A DNA stretch of 64,000 bases from Bryoerythrophyllum caledonicum (GCA_963971425.1 OZ020526.1:18567173-18631172), one strand, 5' to 3'; numbered from the stretch's first letter, positions 24,472 through 36,495 are shown. A program made the numbers and translations. The notes: generated from the letters alone by a model not told the origin.

Positions 24472-25370
24472 GCGTGAGCTGTTACCTGTATATCAAGCAT
24501 TAGATTGTGGCATAAGACGGCAACGACGTCGTTCACGTGTACCTGTAAAGGTGGGCAAATAGGTTCATTGTTGATACCACTGGTAAAGTTTTGTTCTAGA
24601 ACATATAAGCGGGAACGAAGGTGTTCCTGGGGCCGGCCCATGGAAATCACAGGAGTGCGCGGAGCAAGGGTTGGTGCCTTGGAGGGCGGATGGGCTCGGT
24701 CGTGAGCACCAGGTCATCCCAGGGGAAGATCTGCCGTGCCCGTCTGCCAGAGATCGACCCTTGGGAGTTGGATCAGGAGAGTTTTGGTGGTCGAGGTCAC
24801 GAGGGGCGGAGCTGATTTCTTTCGAGGTATTTCTGTGAAGGCAGGCTGTGTTCGGACTTGATTGACGAGTTCGGGGGATGGGCAGGGGTTTCGCGTAGGA
24901 CCTTATACTGAATTTATTACTTAGTAGATCGACATGGCCGTCGAGACGGATGTGGAAGAGCATGCAGTGAACAGTTCGTGATATCGTATGTAGTGAGCAG
25001 TTCGTGATTTTCATATGTATCGCCCCGGAAGAGGGTTGTGTAGATTACAGCGACCGGCGGCCGACCCGCGGCTTTGTTCATCTTACCATCTTTCCATGAT
25101 CGTAGGTTTCATCCCACCCAAGGGACTGCCGCCGTAGTATTTTAGAAGACCCAGCCGCTCTCCAGAACGAGGAGCTGGCCTAGTTATTGGACCACAGTGT
25201 GTAGTCATTGATCTGTAGTACCACCACTTTAAGAATGGAAGCACCATTGCTTCTCGAGCAACTTACTCAGCATAGCTCCCACTTTCGTTGCGCGTATATT
25301 ATTTTATGCAGACCTATGTATGTTTAGATTTGTGAAGGACTGAGCGGTGCGGAAGCAATGAAGCTACCCT
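24472..25370 (+). other. 3' UTR/downstream region of RAV copy 1
   Basis: Follows the TAA of RAV. It is conserved base for base in the inverted copy up to about 25305, so it was part of the duplicated unit. No separate gene is evident. Confidence 0.5.
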
Positions 25371-26249
25371 CGTGAGTTGTAGAACCTGCTTTGAAAGGTT
25401 ACAGTCAAGGATATTTTCGAATGTGGTGGGTCAAGATTATTTATATCTGTATATAATTTAAAAGATTACCAATTTCATAACATACCAGTCAATAGACCTT
25501 AATAGGGTGTGGTTACTCTGTTTTTCCCCTACTTGATGATCTTCTTCGAGAAACTTAATTTTCTGGAATAGGTCACCTGGCTTGAAAGAATTACGAATCA
25601 ACTCTTTGAAAACCTTAGGTTCGTTGTGTATGCATTAGCTTGTATTGGGTAGGATCCAGAAACTTTGATTGCCATTCTTACTCTTAAATTTCACGGGTGT
25701 AAAGAGCATAAGAATCTCTCATGATCTATTTCATTTTATACTTAAATCTTACCCTCTCTTTTGGAAAGGCTTGGAGGAAATCGCTGATGTGTCTCCATGC
25801 TTAATATTGGTCAGGGAGATGGACAGCATAGAGGTGAGAAAGTAGGCAAGGCTGAATCCAGAGCACAGAGACGAGCATGTGAAGACGGGGTACCAGGCTC
25901 ATGAAGATTGGGAAATGTGAAGAATTGGGATTATGTCTGTTGGGAATGACAACGTTCCTGAAATGGTGCAGATTAAAAAACGCCAATCACATGGGAACTG
26001 AATAATCCTTGGAAGGTCCATGTTCCAAATGCAGTTTGACCGCCTTTTTGGAGCTTGATAGGTACTTCATGGGTTGAAATTCCGATTATTATACACTATT
26101 TTTCAATGATATGGCAGCTTTTCTTAATACTCATTCGGACAAATTTGAGTGAATTTGGATCTGCATTGTTGTCCAGTTTTTACTTCCAGTACAGTATTTG
26201 ATCAAGTAGGAGAATTTGATATTGAAAATCACACATTCAAATTGACGTT
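25371..26249. other. unique AT-rich DNA inside the duplication break, no gene seen
   Basis: Starts where homology between the two RAV arms ends. No supported coding sequence or clear repeat. Confidence 0.4.
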
Positions 26250-26990
26250 TTGGCAATTTCAGGGATAGTGTCCTACACTGCTGCCAACTTTGACATCCTC
26301 CCGAGGGCTGGAAATTTGTTATTTTTACCATGAAATTTTGGGGACAATATCATCTCTATGTTGAAAACATGCGTTCCAGATTTCAAGTCGAGGAGATTTA
26401 TATAAAAAAAGACATGCAAGATTTACCAACATGGGGTAGCTGTGAGAAACGTTTCACTGCTGCCAACTTTGACACCCTCCCAAGGATTGAGGAAATATTT
26501 TTGGCCAATGAAGTTTTTGGAGTAAAAACGCCTTTATATAGATTACATGTGTGAAAAATTTTAAGTCCAAAAGATCCACACAAAAAATAATATTCCAAAT
26601 CTACCAACACATTGTGTAGTTGTGAGAAACAAACGGGAAAACCATTTTACTACTTCCAACTTTGACACCCTCCCTTGGGCTGAGAGTTTATTACTTCGAC
26701 ATGAAATTTTTGGCACAAGATCACCTTTATGTTGATAACATGTTTGAAAAGTTTCAAGGTTAGGAAATGTATTTAGAAAAAGATGTTCAAAATCTACTAA
26801 CATGGGGGGTAGCTGTGAGAAAAGTTTCACAACTATCCACTTTGACACCCTCCCAAAGATTTTAAAAAAATCATTTGCCATGGAATTTTTGGCTTGAAAC
26901 ATCTTCATTGTGATTGCAAGTGTGGAAAGTTTCAAATCCAAAAGATCCACACAATAAAACATATTCCAAATCTACCAACGTGTGTAACAG
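26250..26990. repeat. tandem repeat of about 180-193 bp units, 4 copies
   Basis: The phrase CCAACTTTGACACCCTCC (or a close variant) recurs at 26283, 26463, 26656 and 26837, spacing 180, 193 and 181 bp. Each unit also carries a GTAGCTGTGAGAAA-like segment and an AAATCTACCAAC segment. A lone, diverged monomer lies at 55150-55355. Non-coding. Confidence 0.85.
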
Positions 26991-27640
26991 ATATTTAACT
27001 AAATGTGGAATTTTTTTTTCCAGAAATAAGCGCGTGGTTTTCTCTCTTTTGGCTGTCCGCGGAAAGAGTGGCGAGAACATCTCATCCGCAGACTGCTGAC
27101 TCATGAAAATCGGCTTTATCCTTTCTAGAGAGGGTTTAGGGCAAAAATGTAGCCAGAGCCTTGATGCTGTTCTAAAAACCTACCATGGTCGTAGATTCCA
27201 GTGGTGCCCAATGGTTTAGGGTGTTGTCATCAAATTCCAGATCATACATACGGAAGCGGAAGTTTAAAGAATGACATCAATATTAATTGAAAAATCACAG
27301 TACATGGTTGTTGACTGACAACCGATCATAGACAAGAGCAATAAACTACATCAATTTGCTTAAACTCCATCTACGGTAATAATGAAATCCAAGGTCAATT
27401 AAAACAAAAATAATCGCGGAATGGTCCACGTATGTCATGAGTGCAATATAGTTTTGATGTTTTTACAATACACACACAAAATCGTAAGACAAAAGAGATG
27501 CGAGAGGAATAGTCGAACATGAATATATTAATAAGAAAATTAGTACATGGTCGGCTAGTCGCCGATATGAAAGATGACCATTGACCACGCAGGTTTACAA
27601 CATCGAAATAGAATCCTTCAACAAAAATTCGCTTAAACTA
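26991..27640. other. intergenic DNA with one intron-type palindrome
   Basis: No gene is supported. A degenerate member of the TCGGC/GCCGA palindrome family occurs at 27551-27566. Confidence 0.35.
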
Positions 27641-27779
27641 TATCTACGCTACCAAGCAAATCCAACGACGGTGACACTGGGTTCTCAGTTTGGGGTTCAA
27701 TGGTTTGAAAGGCTGATAGTGGGAGGCCTCTTTGTAAAGTCGGGTCCATTGGCGGCCCGCCGATGGAATGTGACCTACC

Positions 27780-28426
27780 ATTCCACAGACCACCATCTGA
27801 CAACCGCACGCCCATGCTTGTGCGCCTCCAAAACCTCCCAATGCGTCTGTCCTGGTTGCTCCGCTTGCAACATATATTCAGGGACGGATCCAAATCGGTG
27901 GAGGGGGTAGATGAGCGGAAGTATGTCGGTCGCAACATTTGGAATAACTTTGTCTTCTTTAGAAGTCAAATGACCCCAGAACGGCCAGGGCACATAGCAC
28001 ATACAATCAGAGGTAAGACGAAGCGACCTCGAATCAACATCGACAAATAGCACTTGGTGGGACTTGCAAACATGTCACGACGAAATCTTACTACAAACTA
28101 TCGGCAACGTTTTGTAATTCCATGGAAAGTTTTTAGCAGAGGCCAAGTCACTTCTCCTATAAACGAAGGACAGTCTGTGGACAACTCCCTCCGGAAGAAT
28201 ATGCACTAGAAGTGACTTCATCTTACCAAGAGGCATCTTTGACCAGAGTCCGACGTTGAATTTTGTGAGTAACATATCGAAAAGCTTTTTGAGGCCCGGC
28301 CTGCGGACAACGTTTCCATGCGGATTTTCTGAAGAAACTCGGATGCATGGAATTATGTAACAAAGAAGTTCATTGACGCAAAGCACAATACATTTTTGTT
28401 GAGGTGATGGGGGAGCGTGCAGACAT
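27780..28426 (-). pseudogene. FCP1/NLI-interacting-factor-type phosphatase-like relic 1
   Basis: On the minus strand, an exon after a TTTCAG acceptor (28427-28428) reads KCIVLCVNELLCYII, then RRPGLKKLFDMLL and FNVGLWSK. A second segment at 27800-28053 reads LFVDVDSRSL, IPNVATDILPLIYPLHRFGS and VPEYM. This is the order of plant HAD/FCP1-like proteins, which dephosphorylate phosphoserine proteins such as the Pol II tail. The family motif usually reads VLDxNGLL; here the catalytic Asp is replaced by Cys (VLCVNELL) and the frame is broken between the two segments. Activity is unlikely. A palindrome at 28504-28523 lies in the presumed upstream intron. Two related relics follow on the same strand at 31.0 and 35.0 kb. 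Confidence 0.6.
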
Positions 28427-28429
28427 CTG

Positions 28430-29200
28430 AAATGAAAAGAGGATCCCTAGAAAATGGGAACAAGAACCCATCAACTTCGCAATATGGTTGCAGTGTTAGA
28501 AGTCGTCGGCTGACAGCCAACGGTGTAGAGAACAATATTAGAACAATTCAAATTAAGACCTTTTGATAGCCATCGTACTCAATAGGAAAAAAGAAGAAAT
28601 GGCCATGAGATAAAATGCTATTGGGAAAGCAAGAATGGTTATGAACAACTAATTATGAAACATTCTTTTACAATGCAGAGTTCAGTGGAGAAGGAAGTGT
28701 TCTGGAGTTTCAAAAAAAAGAATTCGATTGAGAAAGCAGATTTAAGAAGCGGGTGCCCTGGGAAGTAGCCGGGTGCGCACTGAGGATGCCTAAGGTGGGG
28801 GGACAACCTGAAAGGGATCATAAGGGCCAACCCATGGCTTGTCATATCCCTCGACCTGACCAGTGATGACCTCACGGAAATTATTATAGAGTCAGTCTCC
28901 TGGGAAAATACTTCGCTGACCAACATTAGGATTCAAGCGGCAGAAGTCCGGAACACTAAGTCCTGACTCACGAAGACGTGTCAGCCAGGGGATGAAGATG
29001 AAAACAAAATACGGGGAGAATCCTTCTATTGTATTCTCCTTCGGTGAGTAATCAAATTGTGTTGGATGAATTGCATTGAAGGGGTGTAAGGTGATTTTGT
29101 ACCATTTCAACAAAACACCCAAGTATTCCCACACCTCATAGGATTCGTTATGGGGATGATCATATGCCTAATTTAAAGTAATTGAAGCTTAGTTGTGTAG
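28430..29200. other. intergenic/intronic DNA, no gene assigned
   Basis: Contains the palindrome at 28504-28523. The minus-strand frame at 28892-29134 has a plausible protein-like composition but matches no family I recognise; it could be a further exon of the neighbouring relic. Confidence 0.3.
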
Positions 29201-29224
29201 TTAAAGCTATCCTCTTGGTTAATT

Positions 29225-30256
29225 CTTAAGGTTATCTATCTATATTTTAGGAAAATAGGGTTGTTAGCATCACTCTTAAGGGGCCCATCCACAAAATATA
29301 TCCCCAAAGGATCTCTTGTGCCTTAAGAAGGAACATTAGTCCTTTTAAGATTGTGATTGTGCCACTAATTCCTAAACATATGCCATGCAGGGCTAATGGA
29401 AGATTCCATTAAATCTCATTGCATTGGTTCCTTGATTAAGCCCTTTAATAATTCAAAGTCTTACCTCATGCAATTCGATCTACTTTTCACGTCCGTCCAC
29501 TCGATCTACGTGATCACATACTTAATACAAGGGTTAGTTTCAAATAATCATACACACAAGTTAACTTAAGTCTTAATGAGTTCACCTCTTAAGTCCTCAC
29601 TTAAGTTCACTCATCCATGTTTAACCCTTTAAGACAAATGGTATCCTATACTTATACTTATCTTCCATAAGCCGTAATACTTAGTCTTTAAGATACATGA
29701 CTGTTACTTAAGACTTCACTCGTGGTCGACTCTATATTCCTAAGGACACAACCTCTAGTCTTAAGGTTCTTAAGCACTCACACTCTTACTTATGACTGAT
29801 CCTTTAAGAAACCACATAGTTTAGACCAAATCAACATTACCATGTTCTTAAGTTTTCGACTTAAGACTACCAAAGCAGGGAGTGCATCTTACTTAATGCA
29901 AATGATGTCCCATGCACACCTTTAAGTCCTAGCCCTTAAACTTAAGGGTCTCCTGGTACTTAAGGTCTTAATCTTTATAAACTTATGTTATCCAATCTTG
30001 GATTTAATGTTCTTAAGTTTCTATGCTCTTGCTTAAGTCTTCCTTAAGGATTTATACCTTACTCTCTTATAATAGATTCTTTGATTACTCACAAATTAGC
30101 CTACCTTAAATAATCCCTTCCGTTAAGGCTAGACTTAATGCTAATTATATATATGCATATGACACTCTTTGCCATGCATCAAGGTATGCCACTCTTGATG
30201 TTTATTGCATAAATTACATTAACATGAATAAGAACTCCACTCTTATTCTTAAGATT
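29225..30256. repeat. CTTAAG-dense AT-rich tract
   Basis: I count 17 perfect CTTAAG hexamers in about 1.03 kb, plus many TTAAG and CTTAA variants, where well under one would be expected from base composition. They are irregularly spaced, so this is not a simple tandem repeat. No coding sequence is supported. Confidence 0.75.
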
Positions 30257-31008
30257 CTCACGTTATGCTTACTCACACTTGAGATCTTATTAAGAACTTA
30301 TGCACCACAATCCTTATGCATTAAGCCACTTAATTTCGCATCAACTCCATTAAGCTTCACACTTATGATTAGTGCTCCAACACATACAAGGTCACATACG
30401 CGACCTTAATAATTAGGGTATTTTCCTAACTTATTCCATGAAGAATAAATATGTAATGCATTCATGCATAGGAATTTTATCCACAATTAATACCTAATGC
30501 ATGCACTTGCATTTACAAAACACAATGTCAAATTTATTCAATGAAGATCTTATATTATTGCAATTATACATATGACTCAAGTCATCTACAAGACTTTACA
30601 TATGCAAAATCAATAATAATTATATATATAAAATTAAATACTCTTACAACATTAAGAGCCATCAACTAGCTTTTTCACCTAAAGCTAGGGCTCACTCCAA
30701 TCTTCCTCCAAGGAATTGCTATGGTAATGGCAAAGAATGCTAAAAATTCAAGCTAGTCATTCTACTCTACATCCAAGAGGCACATCTCTTGGCAAGGGAA
30801 TTTCCCTAGAATGAACCATTAAGATTAATTCCACTAAATCCTCACATCTATTCATATATATTCATGAAAAGGTACACTCTACCCAAAGGATGCGAGTTCA
30901 ACCCTTTTTCCAGTGTAAACTTAATCATTAATTATTGAATTCTCCATATATCTACAACCCTTTTTACACTTAATTTTTAAAAAAAGCTATTTTTGTCATT
31001 TTGGCTCT
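30257..31008. other. AT-rich intergenic DNA, no gene seen
   Basis: Low-GC sequence with no recognisable feature, continuing the composition of the CTTAAG-dense tract. Confidence 0.4.
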
Positions 31009-31330
31009 TCAAGGGTCATTTAGAATATTCCGGAGGGGTTTGTGATCAATGAAGAGGGTGTTCCACTCATTTGCATCGATACCAATTCTAAAGCGACTAT
31101 CCCTAAAAACGCGAGCAAGCCTCTTCAGCAGAGTGTCACGAACCTTGGTTCTTGGATTGACTTGGGCAAATGTATCACAGTATGCTGATTCCATAGCTTT
31201 GATGTCCTTACGCAGGTCGGGGTACATCTGGCGCATGGAATCAATGTGTCTGGTCATTCTCCTGTAATCACCACTAGTCCAGAATGCCAAAGTAAAATTC
31301 TTCTGGTAGAATGTTAGGAATTGAAGAAGA
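31009..31330 (-). pseudogene. FCP1/NLI-type phosphatase-like relic 2
   Basis: A minus-strand frame reads NFTLAFWTSGDYRRMTRHID and, near its end, NTLFIDHKPLRNILNDP. These match the FCP1-like segments FTVGIWSS and NTLLxDDSPYKALxNPP in spacing and order. The DD pair of the third HAD motif is reduced to D-H. The catalytic first motif is missing. It is a fragment of the same family as the genes at 27.8-28.4 and 35.0-35.6 kb. Confidence 0.5.
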
Positions 31331-31379
31331 CCCGGTCGAGATCTCTGATGATATTTAGGCTTCTTATCCGATCCACGAC

Positions 31380-31515
31380 AGGGTTGTTCTGGCGTCTGTC
31401 CGTCCGGTAGTGTCCGTCTGTCTGGTTGTCCGTCCGTCCGGTAGTGTCTATTTGTCGGTAGTGTCCATTCGTTCGACTGTCCGTCCGATAAAGGCTGTTG
31501 TCCGTCCGATAAGGG
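31380..31515. repeat. GTCCGTCCG-rich low-complexity tract
   Basis: Irregular repeats of GTCCGTCCGGTAGTGTCC-like sequence. Similar GTCCGTCC runs recur at 32165-32205 and near 56110-56160, each shortly before a GGGCC-ATGTCCGT junction motif. Confidence 0.75.
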
Positions 31516-31599
31516 CCAATGCTGATTTGACGATGACTAGAGGTAAATCAATTTACCCATTGCGACGAAGGCAACTACATGGCTGACATGTTGACTAAC

Positions 31600-32045
31600 G
31601 GTTGCGCGCGTATGAACAAAGGCTGGGCGTGAACGCCAATTTTTTATTTTTTATTTTTTTTGTTCGCGCCCAGCCGTTGTAAGCATGCGCCCGACCTTTT
31701 GGATTGGGCGCCTGCAAACAAGGGTTGGGTGCGTACGAACAAGGGCTGGGCATGTACGAACAAGGGCTGGGCGCGTACAAACAAGGGCTGGGCGCGAACA
31801 ATTTTTTTTTTTTTTTTGGCTTACACGCACAGCCCTTCTACGTACGCGCCCGACCCTTTAGGTACGCACATGGCCCTTTTGGGTACGTGCCCGACCCTTA
31901 AGATATGTGACTGACCCCCTTTAGTACGTGCCCGACCCCTTTTGGTACGCGCCTGACCCGTTTAGGTACGCGCCCGACCTTGATTCGTACGTGCCCAACC
32001 CTTTTTGGTACGCGCGCGACCCAAAGGTGTGCGCCCGGCCCTATG
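31600..32045. repeat. GC-rich minisatellite in inverted orientation around T-tracts
   Basis: From 31600 to 31800 the unit is like GAACAAGGGCTGGGCGCGTAC. From about 31825 to 32045 it appears as the reverse complement, like GGTACGCGCCCGACCCTTTT. Long T runs (31640-31660, 31801-31820) separate the blocks. The array could fold into long hairpins. Open frames across it are repeat artefacts. Confidence 0.8.
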
Positions 32046-32860
32046 ATGTGCCGTGGAAAGCGATCTAACGTGTCGGCACACGTGTTTTTACTAGGGGATA
32101 AGTTGTAAATTTGATTTAGGATTTGTAAGTTTTTTTACATGCAATAGTCCGCTTAAAAGTGCTGTCCGTCGTGTGCGTCCGTCCGACTGTCCGTCCGCTG
32201 TCTTTGGGCCCATGTCCGTGTATGTAGACAACCTTGATCCATGATCACCAAAACGTTCCGCCATTAGAAGGCCTCTTATATTTGGAAGAAGGTAGTATCT
32301 TGATGGACCTACTTGAATGTTCATAGGAACAACTTTGGAGCTGGCACTGGGAGCGACTTCGGGGGTTGTCGTTTTGGTTGGCGGATCGCTGACCATCTAA
32401 ACTGCCGTCGGGTAGAGAGGAGCGCGCTTTGAGAATACGCGAGGTATCTGGCTGCGACTTCTTATAGTCTGCTACGGAGTTCTGTCAAATCTTGTAATCT
32501 TCGGTCTTCAGTCTCCAGTCTTCAGTCTTCAGTCTTCAAACTCCTCCCCGTTGGCCTATCCTGTGGTGGCTCTAAAGGGTTAAGGGTAAAGGTGGATGAT
32601 AAGAAACCACGGCCTCGGACGGGTAAAACGGGACGGCCAGACCACAAGCTGAAACCGTCTGAAAGATTGGCTCCTAAAATTCAAACCTACGGTGACCAGC
32701 AAACGTGCCTCACCGGTGGGAACGACATAAACACGACCGTGTGGGCAATTACCCCACTTCGCCGCAACAGAGCTTACAAGAACAGAATTGAAATACAATT
32801 AGCCTCCAAAGCTGGCTTGGAATCACAAAAAAAAAAATCGGACCACAAGCCACAACACAC
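32046..32860. other. intergenic DNA; small minus-strand frame of unknown nature
   Basis: The minus frame 32091-32396 is open for 101 codons but partly overlaps GTCCGTCC repeats and has no known motif. The segment 32165-32236 carries the dispersed junction motif GTCTATGTAGACAACC-type (here GTGTATGTAGACAACC). Confidence 0.3.
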
Positions 32861-33650
32861 TTGTTTCCATCTTCTCTTCTCTTCAAGCCTCAAGTCTTCA
32901 ATTCTTCCATCCTTCAACTCCAAAGTCTTCAAGTGTTCAAAAACACTAAGAAACTCAAAAGAAGTGTTTCAAAAACACTATGGAAAAGTTTTACCAAGGC
33001 TGTAACCTTCAAACAAGTGACACAGATGACTCAAAACTTCAAATACTAAGTGTAACAGCTCTCTGGAAAGCTAATTCAGACAACTAACAATCCTCCAAAT
33101 TCAAGTCAATCTAAACTACTGTCCGAAAGTTATACGAGTTCAAAGTTCTGCCCCTCCAGATATTCAATCGCTCATAACTTCTTCTTCAAAATTTCAAATC
33201 TCAATTGTAATAACTTTTTGAAGAGCTATGACCATGGTTCACGCACCTTTCAATTCTCAAACAATTCTAAACTACTGTCCAAAAGTTATGGACAATCAAA
33301 GTTCTACCTACCCCTATTCATTCAGATCTCTATAACTTCTTGCTTACAACTCCAAATCTCAATTGTAATATCTTTCTAGAAAGCTAAGATAGAGATGCAC
33401 AGTCCTTCAAAATCTCAAATCAAATTGAGAACTACAGAAAAAGTTGTGGCTCCTCAAAACCTCTGCCCCTCAATGGATGGCCTCGGGTTTTCACACAATT
33501 AAAACCTCAATAACGTTTTCTCTACAACTCCAAATTCAAAATTTAAAACGAGTATGGAAAGCTCTTGAAACAAGAAACAAGATCACAAATTTTCAATACC
33601 ATACCATTGAAGCTCAACGAGTTACACACAGTCAAAGTTCTGCTCCAAAC
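32860..33650. repeat. degenerate tandem repeat, about 157-bp period
   Basis: AACTACTGTCCGAAAGTTAT near 33113 recurs as AACTACTGTCCAAAAGTTAT near 33270, and a third diverged unit follows near 33430. Accompanying phrases such as CAAATCTCAATTGTAAT repeat with the same spacing. The sequence is CT-rich and non-coding. Confidence 0.65.
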
Positions 33651-34386
33651 CCTTGCTCTCTCACCCGCACACACACACTCACTAAGGAATCTCCCCCCTA
33701 ACCTTTTCCACCTCAAGTGGACGTGGGCACTCCAGCCCATGTCACCCTATCCAAAGTACCCCACAAGGTACTTCATTACTTTCTTATCCTTTCCACTTTC
33801 AACCACATAAAAATCCCGTAGTCTTTTATTTATTGGAAGACTAAAAACTTAGACCTTCCAACCAACAAGATAAGTAAAATAAAAAAAATAACTAAATAAA
33901 AAAAACTTATCGTAAGATAACTGATGGTACGGACGTATAAAGGTGTTGATTCGCACAACCTGATCACCAAGTCGTGGACTTGGTTGGCTGGAAATGTCGT
34001 GGTCAGTGGCCGCCGCTGGTTCGGGTTCGAACCCGATCGAGCCCGTCGAGTGGTTGGGCGGCCCACGGCTTCGCTTGCTAGTGAGGCAGGAAAAATACCA
34101 GTCAACCCGCTACCTACCCCCCTGAGCAGTGACAAGAGCGGTGCAACACCTACATGCAAATACTGGCCCAAATCCTCAAACCGTGGTTCTCACCACGACC
34201 AAACCTTTTTACCTCATCTAACCGCTAGCTGTAATCAAAACATATCCACACTGGTATTAATATCTACATGATGGAAGAATTTCCATCAGGACACCGCCGA
34301 CCTTGGCCAGTCTCTGTCTGAGTCACATCCCTGGTTGTCCTCTTCCTGCTTCATAACTTGATTGGAGATGGAATCCAATGAAACAT
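33651..34386. other. intergenic DNA, possible tRNA-like promoter box
   Basis: A GGTTCGAACC motif at 34024-34033 matches a Pol III B box, about 38 nt after a weak A-box-like TGGCTGG. No tRNA cloverleaf forms that I can see. No coding gene. Confidence 0.3.
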
Positions 34387-34653
34387 TCAGCGATTGCAGA
34401 ATAAAGGTGAATCGGGTGCACGAAGGCCAACATTCAATGGGGCTGCGAAACCTGAGACGTTCTCAGTAGAAAGATCGATAGAGACGAAGTGGATACCTTC
34501 ATCAGGAGCCTGAGTTCCTGGGCTATCAACCGGCTCATCTGAGCTCAAAATAATAATTTTTCCACCACCTGGAAGCTGTTGGAAGGGACTACTCATCACC
34601 TCGTATTCCTTGTCCACATGGAACACTTGGAGAAAACAATCGAATACATTCAA
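34387..34653 (-). other. unrecognised open frame downstream of FCP1-like relic 3
   Basis: Eighty-eight codons on the minus strand, including GGGKIIILSSDEP. It follows the FCP1-like segment in the same orientation and could be a downstream exon of that gene. No family recognised. Confidence 0.25.
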
Positions 34654-34971
34654 TCAATAAGGACCAAACAACTGCATTAGAAGTACTCATTTTCAAAACA
34701 GAGTTTATTAAGATGTTGAATGTATTTACAAAAATTCATTATAGGTGTGAAAAAATTGGGCATTGTTGGTGCCGATGCTGAATTCCTATGCTGCACTACT
34801 AAATGGATGCCTAGTGCTTGGGTAGGACCAAACAAACTTCTCACATTCTGGGTCGTTAGGAAGGAGGCGAGGGATCCCAGAGTTACGGAACAAGTAGCAA
34901 TATACTCGTACAGGCAAGCTCGAATCTTTCAACCCCTTGGGGAATTCCGAACATTTTTGTGGAACTCCGTC

Positions 34972-35631
34972 CTAGATCGTCTCCTCAGAATTCAAGGTGA
35001 ATGACTCTGTACGGTAAACATTATAGGAACTATTCCTGACGTTCTTGTAAGGGGAATCGTCAATCATGAGGGTGTTGCTGTTATTGGTGCCTGTATTCAA
35101 CAATGCCGCTGGAGCCACAAAAATGGTTGATAATCTTTTGAGGTAAAATTTCCCACCCATGAGCTTATACTTCGCCACCTCGCACCATGACTTATCGAAA
35201 ATATGTCTCACCCTACCAAGTTTGGGGCAGTGACCGCTAAGGACTTTGATTTGATTTTGAAGTGTTTCATCAGTGACGCAGCTCCAAATCACAACAGTGA
35301 AGTTATCGATGCAGTAGTTGAGAAAATCTACCATGCGAGGGCAAAATTTGGTATGCCATTGCCCGTCATTGTCTCAATCCTACGCGAGTAACAAATCGTT
35401 GATATCTAGGACAACAAAGTACTTACTGAGCGGTTCCGTACCCACCTGCTTAACCATCATGGTTGCCTCTGAGTCGCGATCCACACCGTCCTCATCTGGA
35501 GATGACTCTGCTTCAACTAGTGGTCGGAAAGAAGACAATACAAAAGATATTAGAGATATGGTCGGCGGGCAGCCGACAAATGGAAGTGTCAAGTAAATCA
35601 GATGGACAGACATTTGCTTGCTCACATGCAA
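34972..35631 (-). pseudogene. FCP1/NLI-type phosphatase-like relic 3 (best preserved)
   Basis: Minus strand. The first segment (to 35380) carries KYFVVLDINDLLLA, matching HAD motif I with the nucleophile Asp intact. After in-frame TAG and TGA codons a second segment continues: MVDFLNYCIDNFTVVIWSC, then HIFDKSWCEVAKYKLM and NTLMIDDSPYKNVRN. This is the standard order of plant FCP1/NLI-type phosphatases, and the third-motif DD pair is retained. Because only a few stops separate otherwise good matches, the decay is recent. A palindrome (35561-35577) sits 5' of the motif-I segment, in what looks like an intron ending at 35517. Confidence 0.65.
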
Positions 35632-35779
35632 GATTTATATTACAATAATTTTTCTTTCTGTACCCTTGATCAAGTCTGAGCCTAAAAGGACTAAAAATCT
35701 GCTAGGGTGCACTATGAACTAACCTCCAGGAATGTAGCCACTATCGCCCGCGCGCGAGGAAAGTTGGGCTGCGGGATGA

Positions 35780-36495
35780 TCATCCTGGACAGGAGACATC
35801 CGGGCAGGTGAACAGAGACACACGTTGAACTTTTCTTCTCTCTTCTAGTATTTTTTGGTTCGAACGCCACCTGCTTCTGCCCCGCAACGGCTTTGTCCCC
35901 GTCCTTCGCCTTCTCTCCGCCCTTTGCTTTTCTCCGTCTTTAGCCGTCTCTGCGGACTTGGCCCTTTCCATGGATTTGCTAGAAGTCCTTGTCTTCTTTG
36001 GTGGGGGGCCTTCGGCTGCTGAAGTCATTGAGGCCGGAGTTGCTGTGTTACTGGCCCCAACTTTAAAAACGAGTTTTGGAATTCGAGCCTGTTTAACAGG
36101 CGTCGCAGGTTTCTCTAATGGTAGCGCTCCCTCCACTCCTGCTGTCGTAGATGACGGAGTGGCGACGTTCAAAATTGCTGGACTTTGTTGACCAGGCGTC
36201 GGAGGCTCGCCGACAATAGCATCAATGTTAAGAGCTGGTTGTGGACGATTGAACGGCAATGTTGTTTGCGCTATAACTTCACGGGGGGTCGTGCTGTAAT
36301 TGAGACACATAAGTGTGATTGATCCGGAGCGGCGGTCGTGAAGTTTGTCTCGACTCTGGGTGGAAGGCGCCATGTCCTCAGCAGATACTCTTCTTCAACA
36401 GGCCCTAAACCACCAAAATGTGCGGCAGTCCGCGCGGGAGGGTCAACAATGAGCTCGGGTGGAGAATCATCATTTGTGTCGTACTCGTGGTCACT
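35780..36495 (-). pseudogene. proline- and lysine/arginine-rich tail region of the methyltransferase-like gene
   Basis: Two overlapping minus-strand frames carry acidic/proline-rich sequence (DTNDDSPPELIVDPPA) and then basic sequence (PPPKKTRTSSKSMERAKSAE). They continue after the third exon of the methyltransferase-like gene, but only with frameshifts near 36495 and 36330. I read this as a disordered, lysine-rich C-terminal extension of that gene, now frame-broken. Confidence 0.4.

Larger units (their letters stand above)
20636..25370. repeat. left arm of a large inverted duplication
   Basis: Position p on this arm corresponds to 84635-p on the right arm (59270-64000). The RAV exons, leader, intron and 3' region read identically except for one substitution noticed at 20917/63718. 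Identity drops abruptly at about 25305: the last roughly 60 bp contain several substitutions and a 2-bp indel, then homology stops. The left limit is unknown because the partner runs off the window. Confidence 0.95.

Noticed and set aside
31595-31914. ORFs on both strands with repeated APSPCSY or NKGW units
   Set aside because: They are products of the minisatellite, open because the unit length keeps frame.
33985-34060. tRNA or SINE from GGTTCGAACC B-box-like motif
   Set aside because: The A box is weak, no acceptor stem or cloverleaf forms, and no poly-A tail or target duplication was found.
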